Of a stretch of 64,000 bases of DNA, positions 39,726 to 50,574 are shown piece after piece. The first letter of the stretch is position 1; each line of letters begins with the position of its first letter. Under the pieces are notes generated by a model. It saw only the letters and a list, made by a program, of their open reading frames with translations. It searched no databases and had not been told where the DNA came from. The DNA comes from Gracilaria gracilis (taxonomy: Eukaryota; Rhodophyta; Florideophyceae; Gracilariales; Gracilariaceae): positions 1-64,000 of the forward strand of contig JARGSG010000099.1 in NCBI GenBank assembly GCA_030374805.1. Direction: 5' to 3'. The position numbers and the translations under genes were made by a program.

Positions 39726-40069
39726 AGAAACTCCCTTCCCGGGTGGAGGGATCCCTACCCCCCGAGACAGGAGCGAAGGCCGCCCAATGCGGATTCTCTT
39801 CGCCAGCTCATATGCCATGTTTGCTGTAAACCTGGTCATATTGCCCCGAACTGTATGTTACCATTCAGGTAGATGGCAAAAATTGTTCTCCATTATGAGT
39901 CGTTGACGCCCGCCGAGCGGGAACGTGTTCCTGACAAATCGTACCTTCGTGCGAAGGCGGATACTCAGCCTGGAAAACAGGAATCTTCACCGCATCATGG
40001 TGAAGCAGCAGCCGCATCTGCGAGCCCAACGGTTCCGCAAAATAGCGGCGACGCTCAGAAAAACTGAGC

Positions 40070-43000
40070 ATGGGAGCCTCCTTTGAAGGGGCGGCGCAAA
40101 CACAGTCGAGCTCAACTGCGCCGGAGGTTGCAAAGCCTCGCTCCCCGGTCACGATCCTTACGAGGAAGATGGCCACGACAGACGTGGACTCGGAACATCT
40201 CGGTGTTCTCCGTCGCCCGTGGGTACGGTCACGCAATTTCCGCGCTCCGGATAGAGTCCTGGTCATGGCAAAACGAAACTACAAAGTTTTCGCCGACCTT
40301 GGGATATCCGACCATTATATGGTTCGGCAGTTATCCGTTCTTGACACGGGTGCTGGTCCAAACTTTTTGGTTCAATCGCTTATTCCGCCGCAGTTATTGT
40401 CTCAGATTCGGCCGGTCCCACCGACCGAGATAGCGGATGCAAACAATAGGCCCCTTTCAATCGTGGGAGTAATTGACCTGATTGTCAGGCTTGGCCGTTG
40501 CGTTGTCCGCTTGGACTTCATAGTCTGCAAGCGTTTAGCTGCGCCGGTCATACTCGGATGTGATTTCTGCCACCGCTTTGTCGAAGCAATTCGACCACGA
40601 AAAAGGACCGTCGAGCTGGAGGACGGCACAACAGTGCCAATTGTTCGGCGACCTTTACGAAAGGCTTTCAAGAAGCAAGTTCCATTGCCAGTGGCCCAGC
40701 AGCCAGCGGAATCGCACCGTTCATCTACGAAGCTCCGAGTGGCTCGGTCTATATGCATTCCACCGGAATCCCAGACATGGGTCACGGTCACGTCCCTACA
40801 GCACGGCCTGCAAACCGTTCAGCCATTGCCTCTCCTTTACGAAAGGCAGAACGTGGCCCTCGCGAATGGGATTGTACTTGTTGAGCCAGAAAAGCCCTTC
40901 AGGGTATTGGTTGCTAATTTCAGCTCCTCCCAAGAGAGGTTGGTAAAGAACCAAGTCATTGGTTCCATGTTACCACACCCGGTGGCTATTGTACCCACAC
41001 AGGTCTCTACCGCCGAGGTTCTCGGAAACTTCGAAGCTGAGGAGGGAGAGGGGAAGTGCGCTGGCACAACCGTACCAAAGACTTCGTCGGGAGACGCCGC
41101 GCCGAACTCGTCGGGTAAAGAAGTGTTGAACTCGTCGAAAGAAGCAGCGGCGATACTGTCGGAAGGAAGGCCAGAATCACCTGGATCTGAGAAGAAGGAC
41201 CCCGTACAGGAGCTCGAGTCTCTAGACTTCAACCATGTACCAGAGTCTCACCGTGAGAAGTTACGGGATATGCTACGTGAGTTCACCCCCATGTGGGACG
41301 GTTCCCTTGGGAAAATTGGGATCACCGAACATCGGATAGATTTGATGCCGAACACTCGGCCAATCTCGCAACACCCCTACAGGGCAGGACCGACAGCTCG
41401 GGAAGAAGAAAAGACTCAAGTCGAGAAGATGCTCCGCGCCGGAGTCATTGAACCGGCCCAGTCGTCAGGGGCCTCGCCCGTGGTACTCGCTCCCAAACCC
41501 GATGGGTCTTGGCGTTTTTGTATCGATTACCGCAAGCGTAACGCGGCTACCGTCAAGGACGTGTATCCCATCCGGAGGATGGACGAATGTATCGATTCGC
41601 TCGGAAGCGCAAAGGTATTCACGACCCTCGACGCGAACTGGGGATATTGGCAAGTCCCAGTTAGGGCAGAGGACCGTGATAAAACGGCGTTTGTATGTCA
41701 TCAAGGACTATACCGATTCAACCGGATGCCCTTCGGGCTCACGAACGCCCCTGCCACTTTCCAAAGAGCAGTGGACATTTTGCTTGCCCGCTTTAAGTGG
41801 AAAACGTGCCTGGTATACCTGGATGACATCATTGTGTTCTCCAGTAACCTGGACGAGCACTTGACCCACGTTCGGGAGGTGATGCGAGTCCTACGAGAGG
41901 CAGGCATCACACTGAAGTTGAAGAAGTGCGAGTTCTTTACCGATACCGTGAAATATCTCGGCCACGTAATCCGTCCGGGACGGCTATCGATTGACGCTGT
42001 ACGTGTGCGGTCCCTCAAGGAGGCCAAACACCCACGGACTCAGACGGAACTCCGATCCTTCCTCGGCCTTTGCAATGTCTACCGCCGTTTTATTCCGCAC
42101 TTCGCGGATATAGCAGCTCCATTGAATGAACTCTTGCGAAAGGGACAGCCAGTGAAACTGGAACAATTCGATGACCGTAAGGCTACGGCATTCTCATCGC
42201 TAAGTGATGCAGTAACTTCGCCGCCAATTCTTTCCCTGCCGAAACTCGGATTGCCCTATGCCATCGATACGGATGCCAGCAATTTCCAGATCGGCTGTGT
42301 CCTGTTTCAGACCACGGACAGTGGCGAACGACTTCCAATTGGTTTTTGGTCTCGAAGCCTTAACGTTCATGAAAAGAATTACTCGGTACCCGAGAAAGAA
42401 TGCTTAGCAGTAGTCTGGGCTCTCCAGACGCTGCGATCGTACCTCATGGGAGGACATTTTACCGTTCATACCGACCATTCGGCTCTGCGATGGCTTCTCT
42501 CGATTGCGGAGCCCTCTGGCCGCTTGATGCGGTGGAGGATAAGATTATCGGATTTCGACTTCGACGTGCAGTACAAGAAGGGAATCCTGAACACTCAGGC
42601 TGATGCACTTTCCCGCTTACCGACTGCGGCCGAAGCTGAGCCAGTCGATGATCTGGAAATACCCTGTCTCTTTATGGAGGACGACGAAGACGAAGATTTG
42701 GAGGGATGGGACGTCTATGACGCTGTCTTAGCCGTTTCAGATACGGAGCCAGTACCGGGACCATTCGTGCCGATAACACCGGAAGAACTGATCCGGGAAC
42801 AGTATACGGACCCGTTCTGCAGTAGGGTGCGCGCCCGTCTGAATGGTGGAGCTCAACTGCCCTTTGTCATGAACGACCAAGGATTCTTGGTTCGAACGGT
42901 TACTGATCGACCACAGATTGTGGTACCTCACTCGCTTCAATCTCGAGTCTTGCATTTGTCGCATTACGCGAAGTTGTCGGCCCACCCTGGTGGAAGGAAG

Positions 43001-45451
43001 TTGTACTACACCCTTAGGAAGGACTTCTATTGGCCAGCTATGGCATTCGATGCGTACGCCACTGCTCGTGGATGCTCTGGTTGTGCAAACAACCGCGTCA
43101 AACTGCGGAAATACTCCAAACAGTTGGTACTCTTCCCCGCAAGGGCCCCACTTGAGTTCGTGGCGATTGACATACTTGGTGAGTTTATTCAGACTCGCCG
43201 AGGTAATCGGTTTCTACTCTTCATAACCGACCGCTTTTCGAAGCTCGTGCGGACAGTTCCGCTGACGAAGATCACCGCCAGTGCGGTCGCGCAAGCGTTC
43301 GTAACCCACTGGGTGTTTGTCTACGGACCGCCGATTGATTTACTATCGGATAATGGGTCTCAATTCTCTGCAAAGTTCTTCCAGGACGTGTGTCGAATAC
43401 TGGACATTAAGAACTGGTTTACTACGACCTACCATCCGCAAAGTAACGGCCAGGTGGAGCGCTTCAATCGCACCATGCTGAATGCGCTGCGAACCTTTGT
43501 CGCCGACCACCCGTCGGAATGGGATCTCTACACCGATGCGGTGACCTATGCCTACAACACGCAGGTACATCGCACTACCCAGATCTCTCCGTTCGAACTG
43601 GTCTTATCACGTGTTCCACCATCGGTGGCTGTCGAGCCCCAACCTACGCTGAATAAATTCCCTTCACCCCGCCTATACAGGGACGCCTGGAAGCGCTGGC
43701 TGAAACAAATTACTCCCGTAGTTGGGCACCAAATCGCTAAGGCGCAAGCCGCCTACAAGCGGAATTTCGACGCACGTCTGCGAAAGCAGGCCCCACCGAT
43801 AAAGGAAGGTGGCTATGTCTTTCTCCGGAAAGAATACTACAATCCGGAAAAAGAAAAACGGCACAAGCTTTCTCCGATCGCGGGCGGCCCCTACAGGGTT
43901 ATCTCTGTCACCGATACTACGGTTGTCCTTAACATCAAGGGAGAGCACGAACGCCTCTCGCGTGATCGCGTTACGCCGGCACCATCGCCAGAACCTCCCG
44001 TACACGAAGGTCATCAAGGACCGACAACATCGGATACTAGCCCACCCGGCCTGGCATTTCTACCGCACGCAACGCGCGGCTTGGCCGACCTTCCTATGGA
44101 AACGGAACATACCCCCAAAGTTGGGCAAGACGCGTATGTGCACACACGCGTCGCGCCCACTACTGGGATTATCGCTCCGGGCCCCACCGCTCCCGCTGAG
44201 GAGGGGGAGGGAGACGCTCATTTTAGCTACACTGCTGCTCCGCAGTCTACGCCGTCGCAAACGGATAGTACACCCGCGCAAGGCACCGCCGGGGACGGAG
44301 TGAGTGAAGCCTTGCCGTCGCGGACGGGAAGCGAATGGACGTGTGACGGTAAGCGCCCCGCTGACGGCCCAATGACAGGGAATGCAGAGTTACCGCCTTC
44401 GTCTTCGGCGAGCGGCGATATTCAAAGCCCAAAGTCCGGGAACACGCACGGAGACGCACCGCCACTGCGGAATGAAGACGAGACGAATGTTGCCCCGTCA
44501 GCGGAGAAGACCGACCACTCGAAAAAGACATTGGTTGTGAGAGACCGTGCCGTGACAGCAGACCCAAGCTTGGGAAGGGCAATCGACTTAATCGATGATG
44601 GCGCCGGAACGGCAGAGCACGCGGCCATACCAGTACAGGTGGACACCACTCTAGGTGGACAGAAGCCAAGTAAGTTGGACGCGCGCACGGCGCGACACGC
44701 GCCACGCACCGTGGGTAAACCGCCTCCCCTGAAGGATGACTATGCACATGACAGTGCACGCCGTGGGCACACGCGTGGCACGGAGAGTGACGAGCCGTCA
44801 AAAAACGGTAGTTCCGTAATTGAGACGGCTCACCACGGCACCACGACGGTTGGAGCCACACGCACCGCTGTGGGTGGCGAACCGTCAGCAACGCACGTGA
44901 CGGAGCACCGCTCGCTAGACCCCCGTACGGAGGATTGCCGCTCGTCGATCGGGACGATCTCGCCGGAACACCGGAAGCTCACAGTTCGCCCAGATGGGCC
45001 CCCGCAACAGCTCCACAAACAAGTGGTTTCAGACCCCGCCGCAGAGAGTGTAACTCTCCGAGAACCTCCTTGGGGAGCGCAACCGAGACCTGGGATACAG
45101 GATGCATTGCCGATGAGACGGAAATCGAAGGCAATCGCCCGCATAAGCCACGACAGTGGAGGAGCAATCCGCCACTCAACGGAAGATTGTTCGACCGCCA
45201 GGGATGAGGACTCACTGTTCAAGCCGCCAGAGCGGAGTGTCTACGAACGCGAGTTCGTAGTGGACCGTATAGTGAGGCACGGCCAAGACTCTACTGGACA
45301 GCTGGTATACCAAGTCCGTTGGTACGGCTACCCCCCTTCGGAGGACACACAGGAACCTATCGAGCACCTGCCTCGCTCAAAGGTACTTCAATACCACTGG
45401 AGGACCGGCACGCCGCCACTGGACTCGCTCGACAAAGCCCAAGTGGGTTAG
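40070..45451 (+). CDS. pol: Chromovirus Pol polyprotein
   Basis: 1,793 codons from ATG 40070. Aspartic protease with LDTGAG at residues 91-96; reverse transcriptase (about 440-640) with the YLDD box near 582; RNase H (about 730-850) starting at the YAIDTDASN region. Then comes an integrase with a His-His-Cys-Cys zinc domain (about 960-1005), and the catalytic core with Asp in VAIDILG (about 1032), Asp in LLSDNGSQFS (about 1094) and Glu in NGQVERFNRT (about 1130). A Pro/Ser/Thr-rich linker of about 400 residues (about 1310-1720) is unusually long. A chromodomain ends the protein (about 1724-1778; LVYQVRWYGYPPSEDT), which in chromoviruses directs integration to marked histones. Confidence 0.95.
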   Translation: MGASFEGAAQTQSSSTAPEVAKPRSPVTILTRKMATTDVDSEHLGVLRRPWVRSRNFRAPDRVLVMAKRNYKVFADLGISDHYMVRQLSVLDTGAGPNFLVQSLIPPQLLSQIRPVPPTEIADANNRPLSIVGVIDLIVRLGRCVVRLDFIVCKRLAAPVILGCDFCHRFVEAIRPRKRTVELEDGTTVPIVRRPLRKAFKKQVPLPVAQQPAESHRSSTKLRVARSICIPPESQTWVTVTSLQHGLQTVQPLPLLYERQNVALANGIVLVEPEKPFRVLVANFSSSQERLVKNQVIGSMLPHPVAIVPTQVSTAEVLGNFEAEEGEGKCAGTTVPKTSSGDAAPNSSGKEVLNSSKEAAAILSEGRPESPGSEKKDPVQELESLDFNHVPESHREKLRDMLREFTPMWDGSLGKIGITEHRIDLMPNTRPISQHPYRAGPTAREEEKTQVEKMLRAGVIEPAQSSGASPVVLAPKPDGSWRFCIDYRKRNAATVKDVYPIRRMDECIDSLGSAKVFTTLDANWGYWQVPVRAEDRDKTAFVCHQGLYRFNRMPFGLTNAPATFQRAVDILLARFKWKTCLVYLDDIIVFSSNLDEHLTHVREVMRVLREAGITLKLKKCEFFTDTVKYLGHVIRPGRLSIDAVRVRSLKEAKHPRTQTELRSFLGLCNVYRRFIPHFADIAAPLNELLRKGQPVKLEQFDDRKATAFSSLSDAVTSPPILSLPKLGLPYAIDTDASNFQIGCVLFQTTDSGERLPIGFWSRSLNVHEKNYSVPEKECLAVVWALQTLRSYLMGGHFTVHTDHSALRWLLSIAEPSGRLMRWRIRLSDFDFDVQYKKGILNTQADALSRLPTAAEAEPVDDLEIPCLFMEDDEDEDLEGWDVYDAVLAVSDTEPVPGPFVPITPEELIREQYTDPFCSRVRARLNGGAQLPFVMNDQGFLVRTVTDRPQIVVPHSLQSRVLHLSHYAKLSAHPGGRKLYYTLRKDFYWPAMAFDAYATARGCSGCANNRVKLRKYSKQLVLFPARAPLEFVAIDILGEFIQTRRGNRFLLFITDRFSKLVRTVPLTKITASAVAQAFVTHWVFVYGPPIDLLSDNGSQFSAKFFQDVCRILDIKNWFTTTYHPQSNGQVERFNRTMLNALRTFVADHPSEWDLYTDAVTYAYNTQVHRTTQISPFELVLSRVPPSVAVEPQPTLNKFPSPRLYRDAWKRWLKQITPVVGHQIAKAQAAYKRNFDARLRKQAPPIKEGGYVFLRKEYYNPEKEKRHKLSPIAGGPYRVISVTDTTVVLNIKGEHERLSRDRVTPAPSPEPPVHEGHQGPTTSDTSPPGLAFLPHATRGLADLPMETEHTPKVGQDAYVHTRVAPTTGIIAPGPTAPAEEGEGDAHFSYTAAPQSTPSQTDSTPAQGTAGDGVSEALPSRTGSEWTCDGKRPADGPMTGNAELPPSSSASGDIQSPKSGNTHGDAPPLRNEDETNVAPSAEKTDHSKKTLVVRDRAVTADPSLGRAIDLIDDGAGTAEHAAIPVQVDTTLGGQKPSKLDARTARHAPRTVGKPPPLKDDYAHDSARRGHTRGTESDEPSKNGSSVIETAHHGTTTVGATRTAVGGEPSATHVTEHRSLDPRTEDCRSSIGTISPEHRKLTVRPDGPPQQLHKQVVSDPAAESVTLREPPWGAQPRPGIQDALPMRRKSKAIARISHDSGGAIRHSTEDCSTARDEDSLFKPPERSVYEREFVVDRIVRHGQDSTGQLVYQVRWYGYPPSEDTQEPIEHLPRSKVLQYHWRTGTPPLDSLDKAQVG

Positions 45452-45739
45452 CGCTCACACTAGCTATGCCGCTCTCGCGGAACATTTGCCGCTTCTGCGG
45501 ACAAGCCACTATACAGTGGAATAGAAGAAGAAGACGAAGAAGAAGCCTAAGAAGAGGAAGTCGAAGAACAGGAATTTGCCACTTCAAGCGGAATACCTCC
45601 CTTAGATAAGGAACAGGCACCCCTCGCGGGGTGCTGCCCCCTGAGGAGGGGGAGGGATGAAGAGAATTTGCTAAAAGCTGGTAGCAACCGGAAACATTTA
45701 ATGACAGAGCCAAGAGATATTGGTATCTACGGAGTTCGA

Positions 45740-47536
45740 TCACACGCCGGACGGTCCGGAACCGGACCCACGACCTTGGGCGAACCACTGAGCCGCAAGG
45801 CCCTGCAGCTGCGCCAAGTCGGTCACCGTGTCAGACACGGGCACACCCATGCCGCGAAGGAAACTGCGGATGACGATCGCCTGGGGGTCAGTACTCGAAC
45901 CGGCCCCGCCCGCAGAAGCGGAGGCCTGCCACGCGCCAACCGAGTTGGGCGTACCCTGCACTACCGCATCAGCGGATCCGCCGTCATCTCCGGTTACGTC
46001 GATCACGTCGATCTGCTGGTCCGCTCCCTGGTCCATAGGGCTCCCTGCCTCATCAAGGCTCTCGTCCTCCTCGTCGTCGACGAAGACGAACCCACGAGGA
46101 TGGCCCTCTGGGATGCTCCGCTCGACCTGACGCCGCTCCCGCGCCTCGGCGGCTGTGACTATCTCCCATTCCCATGGGCCGAAGTATACAAAGTCGCCGG
46201 CGTTGACGTCGCGTCCGGGAGACCGGTCTGTAACCCGACGGATACCCTCGGAGACCTGACTAGCAGGCACGGAGTCCCACTCGACACCGTCGATGACCTC
46301 CACCAAGGACACCACCTCCCGTGCGTTGCGGACGGACCCGAGCACATCGGTGAGGTCCAAATTCCCAATGGATCGGCGAATCATCTCCGGCACAAACCAA
46401 AGCCGGTAATGATCATACGCCTCCCAGAGGAGGAAAGCCGCGACACGGACAGTCCATTCGGTGGCAAGGATGCTCCAAAGGCCGCGCGGCGGATTCTTCA
46501 TGTAGTACGACCCGACGTATGTCAGGCATGGGGAGAGCTCCACATGGCACCCTCGAGGGACCTCGACCGCAGGCCAGAACGATGGCAGCAGAACGTATCG
46601 CCCTTGACGGGAACGCGCCGCGATTCGCTCAACCTCCGAGCATTGGTACGGCACCAGAACCCCGAAGCGGGATCGCCACTTCCTCTCGTGACGGAGGCCC
46701 TCGAAGAACTCGCGCCGCGACGACTTCCGGAGGTACCGGAACTCGGCCCGAAGAATCGGAAGAGCCCACAGGATGAGATCCTGGTGGGGCTGGACGACAT
46801 CCGCATAGCGGTCAATCTCGTCGAAGGCAACAGCCAGTCGATCTCCGTACTCAACCTCGCCGAACGTACGGTAGTAGGCCACGTCAAACCCGTAATGGGA
46901 CGGAACCGGATGCTCGTTCGGCGCCCGGAAATGTCGCGCATACCCAATGCGGGCAATCTCCCGGCGAGCGAATGCCTGGCTCTCGCTCCTCGTATACCAG
47001 AGACAATTTGGATGGACCGTGATACGGGCGAGCCAGTCCCATGAGCGGACGACGCTAACAAGAAGCCCTCCGGGGAGGATACCGTCAATGGCGTAGGAGT
47101 TGATCAACGCTTCATTCCGAACGGCTTCGGCATTGAACCACGGGGCTTGTGCAAACAGGCCGCTATGGCGGTGAGGATCGCGTACGCGAAGACTCCCAAG
47201 ACTGGGCCATTCTCCCGTATTTGTCGGCACGCTAGCATGGAACCAATCCCACACGGGAGCTGGATCCGGAGTCGCTGCTGTCGCAACGGACGCTGCGCCG
47301 GAAGCGGAAGCCCCCGACGATTGACGCAAGGGTACCGACCGGAACCGCGGTCCGGCAGCGGTCATTCGCGCAGTCTCACCTGGGAGAGCGCCGTGATTAC
47401 CGGAGGTGTCATTGTTATTGGTAGGCATCGCTGAGTCGATGAGAGTCGAAGGTGCCAAGTATGGTACGAGTGCCAAGTTGTTGGAGTCCAAGGGGTCGTT
47501 AGGCTCACCGCCGGAGTCCGGATTATATAGGCCCAT
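45740..47536 (-). CDS. Antisense accessory gene inside the chromovirus
   Basis: 598 codons from ATG 47536; the frame is open further into the 3' LTR without ATG. It fills the space between the end of pol and the polypurine tract, on the opposite strand, with no break. The protein has a Ser/Ala-rich N-terminus (about 1-100). A globular, Trp/Arg/Tyr-rich centre follows (about 110-440; for example WLARITVHPNCLWYTRSE), and then an acidic, disordered C-terminus (FVFVDDEEDESLDEAG). No known domain is recognised; it is not an envelope-like protein since it has no signal peptide or membrane helix. Antisense extra genes are known in a few plant Ty3/gypsy lineages; whether this is related is open. Confidence 0.65.
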   Translation of the reverse strand: MGLYNPDSGGEPNDPLDSNNLALVPYLAPSTLIDSAMPTNNNDTSGNHGALPGETARMTAAGPRFRSVPLRQSSGASASGAASVATAATPDPAPVWDWFHASVPTNTGEWPSLGSLRVRDPHRHSGLFAQAPWFNAEAVRNEALINSYAIDGILPGGLLVSVVRSWDWLARITVHPNCLWYTRSESQAFARREIARIGYARHFRAPNEHPVPSHYGFDVAYYRTFGEVEYGDRLAVAFDEIDRYADVVQPHQDLILWALPILRAEFRYLRKSSRREFFEGLRHERKWRSRFGVLVPYQCSEVERIAARSRQGRYVLLPSFWPAVEVPRGCHVELSPCLTYVGSYYMKNPPRGLWSILATEWTVRVAAFLLWEAYDHYRLWFVPEMIRRSIGNLDLTDVLGSVRNAREVVSLVEVIDGVEWDSVPASQVSEGIRRVTDRSPGRDVNAGDFVYFGPWEWEIVTAAEARERRQVERSIPEGHPRGFVFVDDEEDESLDEAGSPMDQGADQQIDVIDVTGDDGGSADAVVQGTPNSVGAWQASASAGGAGSSTDPQAIVIRSFLRGMGVPVSDTVTDLAQLQGLAAQWFAQGRGSGSGPSGV

Positions 47537-47575
47537 GATGGGAGGTGAGAAGCCGAACGAGTCGGAAGTTTCAGC

Positions 47576-47590
47576 CTGAGAAGGGGGAGA
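47576..47590 (+). promoter_or_regulatory. Polypurine tract of the chromovirus
   Basis: tgagaagggggaga directly abuts the TGTAG start of the 3' LTR, as expected for plus-strand priming. Confidence 0.75.
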
Positions 47591-48441
47591 TGTAGAGCAA
47601 TTGCCCTTGGCAGGGACTAAGGGGGGTGCCACTCATATATCCGTTGTTATTTTCGGCTGAACTTCCTACTATTATGAAGTCTATTTGCCTATTTGGCCCG
47701 GATTAGGGATCCGCCTATGAAGGGTAGGATTGGCGCGACACGTGTGTGCCCGCGCCCGATTACCGGATGCGCCGTTGTAAGTGTGCCACGGAGGTACACG
47801 TGGGTAGTGTTGGCCGGCGTGCCGGGTTCTTAGATATTTTAGTGATATTTGTCAGCCGTATATAAGTGGCGGCACTTGCCGCCACTGTACGGGAAGTAAA
47901 CCTCAAGGAGGCCTTGGCTCTAGCTTAAGTTCCGCTTGCGCACGGTCTTTTGCCCCATTCCCGGGGAATACCGCCGCTTATCCGGACAAGTTATCCACCT
48001 CCGTCACCGAGAAGCACCGATCCGTCGTTACGGCCTCTTATTTATCATTCTTCCATACACTCTTTCTGTTTTCCCGTCTTACGGCTTCGTTACACTTCGC
48101 CCTGTTGTACAGGTTTGCCCCTTTTTGTCTCGGGATTATTCCCAGCTCTCACGAGTCTGTGCTCCGCAGTGCGGCTCATTTTGCTACCTTCTATCTCGTC
48201 TCTTTTGCTACGGGATACGCCACACCCAGTGGAATCCATCCTGTTGGCACCCCGATTGCCACCCCCAACCTCCGTCTGTAAGTCAGGAAGAGGCTGCCCG
48301 GAGTTACGCCCGGCACGTGTCGGCCTCATCGGAGGGTTCTGCCACTGCTCTGCCCCGATATGGAGCAAGGCTGAACACCTTGGGTGCGTAGCCGCTGGCG
48401 CGGTTTGTGTTCTTTCCTTCCGTTCCCGGCTTGGCCCTACA
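47591..48441 (+). repeat. 3' LTR of the chromovirus
   Basis: 851 bp, about 99% identical to the 5' LTR, followed by the target duplication agaaa. Confidence 0.95.
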
Positions 48442-49490
48442 AGAAACAATCTAAAGCGATTGTTGATGTAGCTGATACCCCACTCGTTGACCATACGTTG
48501 CTTCCTGATTCGCATATTGTAAACAGAACGATACATCCATGCAGTGCTCTCATTTCTTTTATACGGAACAACGAGCGCCCCGCTTCCAGCAAAGCCCATG
48601 TCAGCCATCCCGTGCTGCCCTGGAGTTAGATAGGATGTGGGGTTACGAAACATGTCCGAGCTCGTGTAAAGATTGCGGTCGCTTTCCGCACCTTTGTCAG
48701 ATATCTCCAGACGGATAAACCGTCCAAACAAATCACAGAAAGCAAGTATGGCCCATGTATGCGCTTTCTTGTAGCCGTCATACGCACGTTCCTGCTCCGA
48801 ATTATCCTTTGGTCTCCAACTTTTGTTTTTGTTCCCATCAACAAAGAACACCCATCTCGGAAACCCGTTCACTAAGCCCTCCGCCTCTGATCTTTCGGCT
48901 TCATCAGGCCACTTGATAAGCTTCGGTTCTATCGAATCTAAAGTAATAAACAAAGCGTACAGAACGTGTCTGAAGTAGTTGGATACGGTCCCCGTTGATA
49001 TTCCGTAACGATGAGCAGCTCTCTCCACGCCCAACCCACCTTCGTTTGGTCCTCCAAGCATATCAAGAAAAAAGAACGGCATTTCTTTTGTGTCTAAACG
49101 TCTTTTGCGTGCAGTTCTTTGCTGTTCTTCAAACTGATTGCGAACGTCTATGGGACGTTCCAGGCGTTGTTGGACTAAGTCGTGCAGATGGTCGAAGTCC
49201 TCTCTAGACATATGCGTCGTTTTCTCGAACAACTTTATGTCTGGGTCATCAAAGCGTATGTCGTGGTATACTTTAACAGAATGGCGCATTGCGTATCTAG
49301 TTTTCGAACCAGAAACAGGATGGCCGCGGCCTGGTCTGACCGTTTCTTCATCGTCGATAAGCTCCTGCATCGAAGTATCCATCTGTGGTGTTAGCGACAA
49401 TCCTTGGTTAATGAGCATTTCCGTGTGGGCAGCTGTTTGAGACATTTGCTCCAAGAGGAGCAAGGGAAGGAGAATATCCTTTCCTTCCAT
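48442..49490 (-). pseudogene. Harbinger transposase, N-terminal and catalytic part
   Basis: 349 codons from ATG 49490 up to the retroelement insertion. A helix-turn-helix-like segment (VERAAHRYGISTGTVSNYFR) precedes the DDE_Tnp_4 catalytic domain. First Asp in WVFFVDGNKNKSW, second Asp in HGMADMGFAGSGALVVPY, Glu in RKQRMVNEWGISYINNRF. The remaining about 60 codons, with the final helix, lie at 36934-37125. Harbinger transposases cut the element ends and insert at TTA-like sites. Apart from the insertion no damage is seen, so the element may have been active shortly before the chromovirus arrived. Read-through into the LTR would give a false C-terminus. Confidence 0.85.
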
Positions 49491-49634
49491 GCGGTTCGCT
49501 CTCGCGACAACTGGTCATCGTCATTCGGCGCACGTGTGCATACAATAAAAAATGCCGCTTGTTTTGAAATCTACGAACTGCTTGGAATCAAGGGTTATGC
49601 GCTAAGGGAAAAATCTCTTATTAAAAAACGGCTA

Positions 49635-50009
49635 TTATCACCACAAGCTTATTACCAAAGAGAAGCACTGTAATCCTCTTCGACATAAACTGCATTCATA
49701 AGATGGCTCCTATGCAACCAAAAGTACATATTGTACAATTAACCAAAAGGGCAACAGGAAGAGCAGGTCCCCAATTACTTTGTACAGAAATCGAACTGCA
49801 TGTCATTTTTTACATTATTAAAGTAACCATGCACTCTTCAAACATTGGTAGTTGCGTCAAAACTTGTGTTTGACGATACACAATATCAACTATGTGCTAG
49901 ATCTCCAAATACTAATTTTAAAGCTTATATATAACAAAAGGATGCAAACCCAAAAAAATTAGTAGATATGCAGTCTATTTTGTAAGATCATCTTCAAACT
50001 ATATTACAG
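49635..50009. other. AT-rich spacer, no gene seen
   Basis: Lies between the Harbinger end and the pogo-like element; no gene-like sequence. Confidence 0.45.
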
Positions 50010-50574
50010 TACAGGTGAACACTGTCATTTGTGTGGGCCACAACTATTTCGGTGAGGCTGGTTCTCGGGCACCTAACATGAAATAGTGTGGCCCACATTA
50101 TTACTAAGGTTACCACACTAATTATGAAACACGTTCGTTTATTGTCTGCAGAAGTGCGGATCTCAAGATTCGCCGACCTCCAAGGTCAAGAACGACCTTG
50201 AGCCTTTAAACCTACATCTATGAGCCGTTTGTTTTATTACGCCCACTACAGTCTTGTCTTGGAATCAAACCACAGACCACCAGTGTGCACCTTGAAACAG
50301 ACACGTATAAAATCCTACCCAATCGACAGAAAGCGTGCCATTGACCTGTCGAATACACGTGTGGGGATTTTTTCCCAGGTCGTTGACGTGCTATGTTGTA
50401 ACCAACACCACACAAAATGACAGAATTGAGGGGCTACTTCGGTGCTAAGAGAGACTGTCCACACCGAGTACTGTATTTCTCCGTAGCGCTTTTCATTTTT
50501 CTTTTGACAAACCAAAAATATAACAGCTTCCTAAAGAGAGAGGTACAAGTCGAAGAAGGGTGGGAGGGTGGGAA

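Larger units (their letters stand above)
37126..48441 (+). mobile_element. Ty3/gypsy chromovirus LTR retrotransposon, looks whole
   Basis: 11,316 bp with 851-bp LTRs that begin TGTAG and end CTACA, flanked by a 5-bp target duplication (agaaa at 37121-37125 and 48442-48446). Order: 5' LTR, primer-binding site, gag, zinc knuckle near 39.81-39.85 kb, pol (protease, reverse transcriptase, RNase H, integrase, chromodomain), an antisense gene, polypurine tract, 3' LTR. The LTRs differ at only about 8 of 851 positions, about 1%, so insertion is young. It sits inside a Harbinger transposase gene. Both large frames are long and open; I count no obvious break. Confidence 0.95.
35511..49634 (-). mobile_element. 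PIF/Harbinger DNA transposon, split by a retroelement
   Basis: Candidate ends are the inverted gccgtttttaaataag (35510-35525) and its near-complement cttattaaaaaacggc (49619-49634). Harbinger elements duplicate a 3-bp TTA/TAA; the left end is preceded by tta, the right match is imperfect, so the ends are tentative. Contents follow the usual two-gene layout: a transposase on the minus strand and a second, convergent plus-strand gene. An 11.3 kb chromovirus sits inside the transposase gene. Without it the element would be about 2.8 kb. Confidence 0.5.

Noticed and set aside
45668-47044. 458-codon plus-strand frame between pol and the 3' LTR
   Set aside because: Overlaps the longer antisense gene, lacks natural composition and is best read as its shadow.
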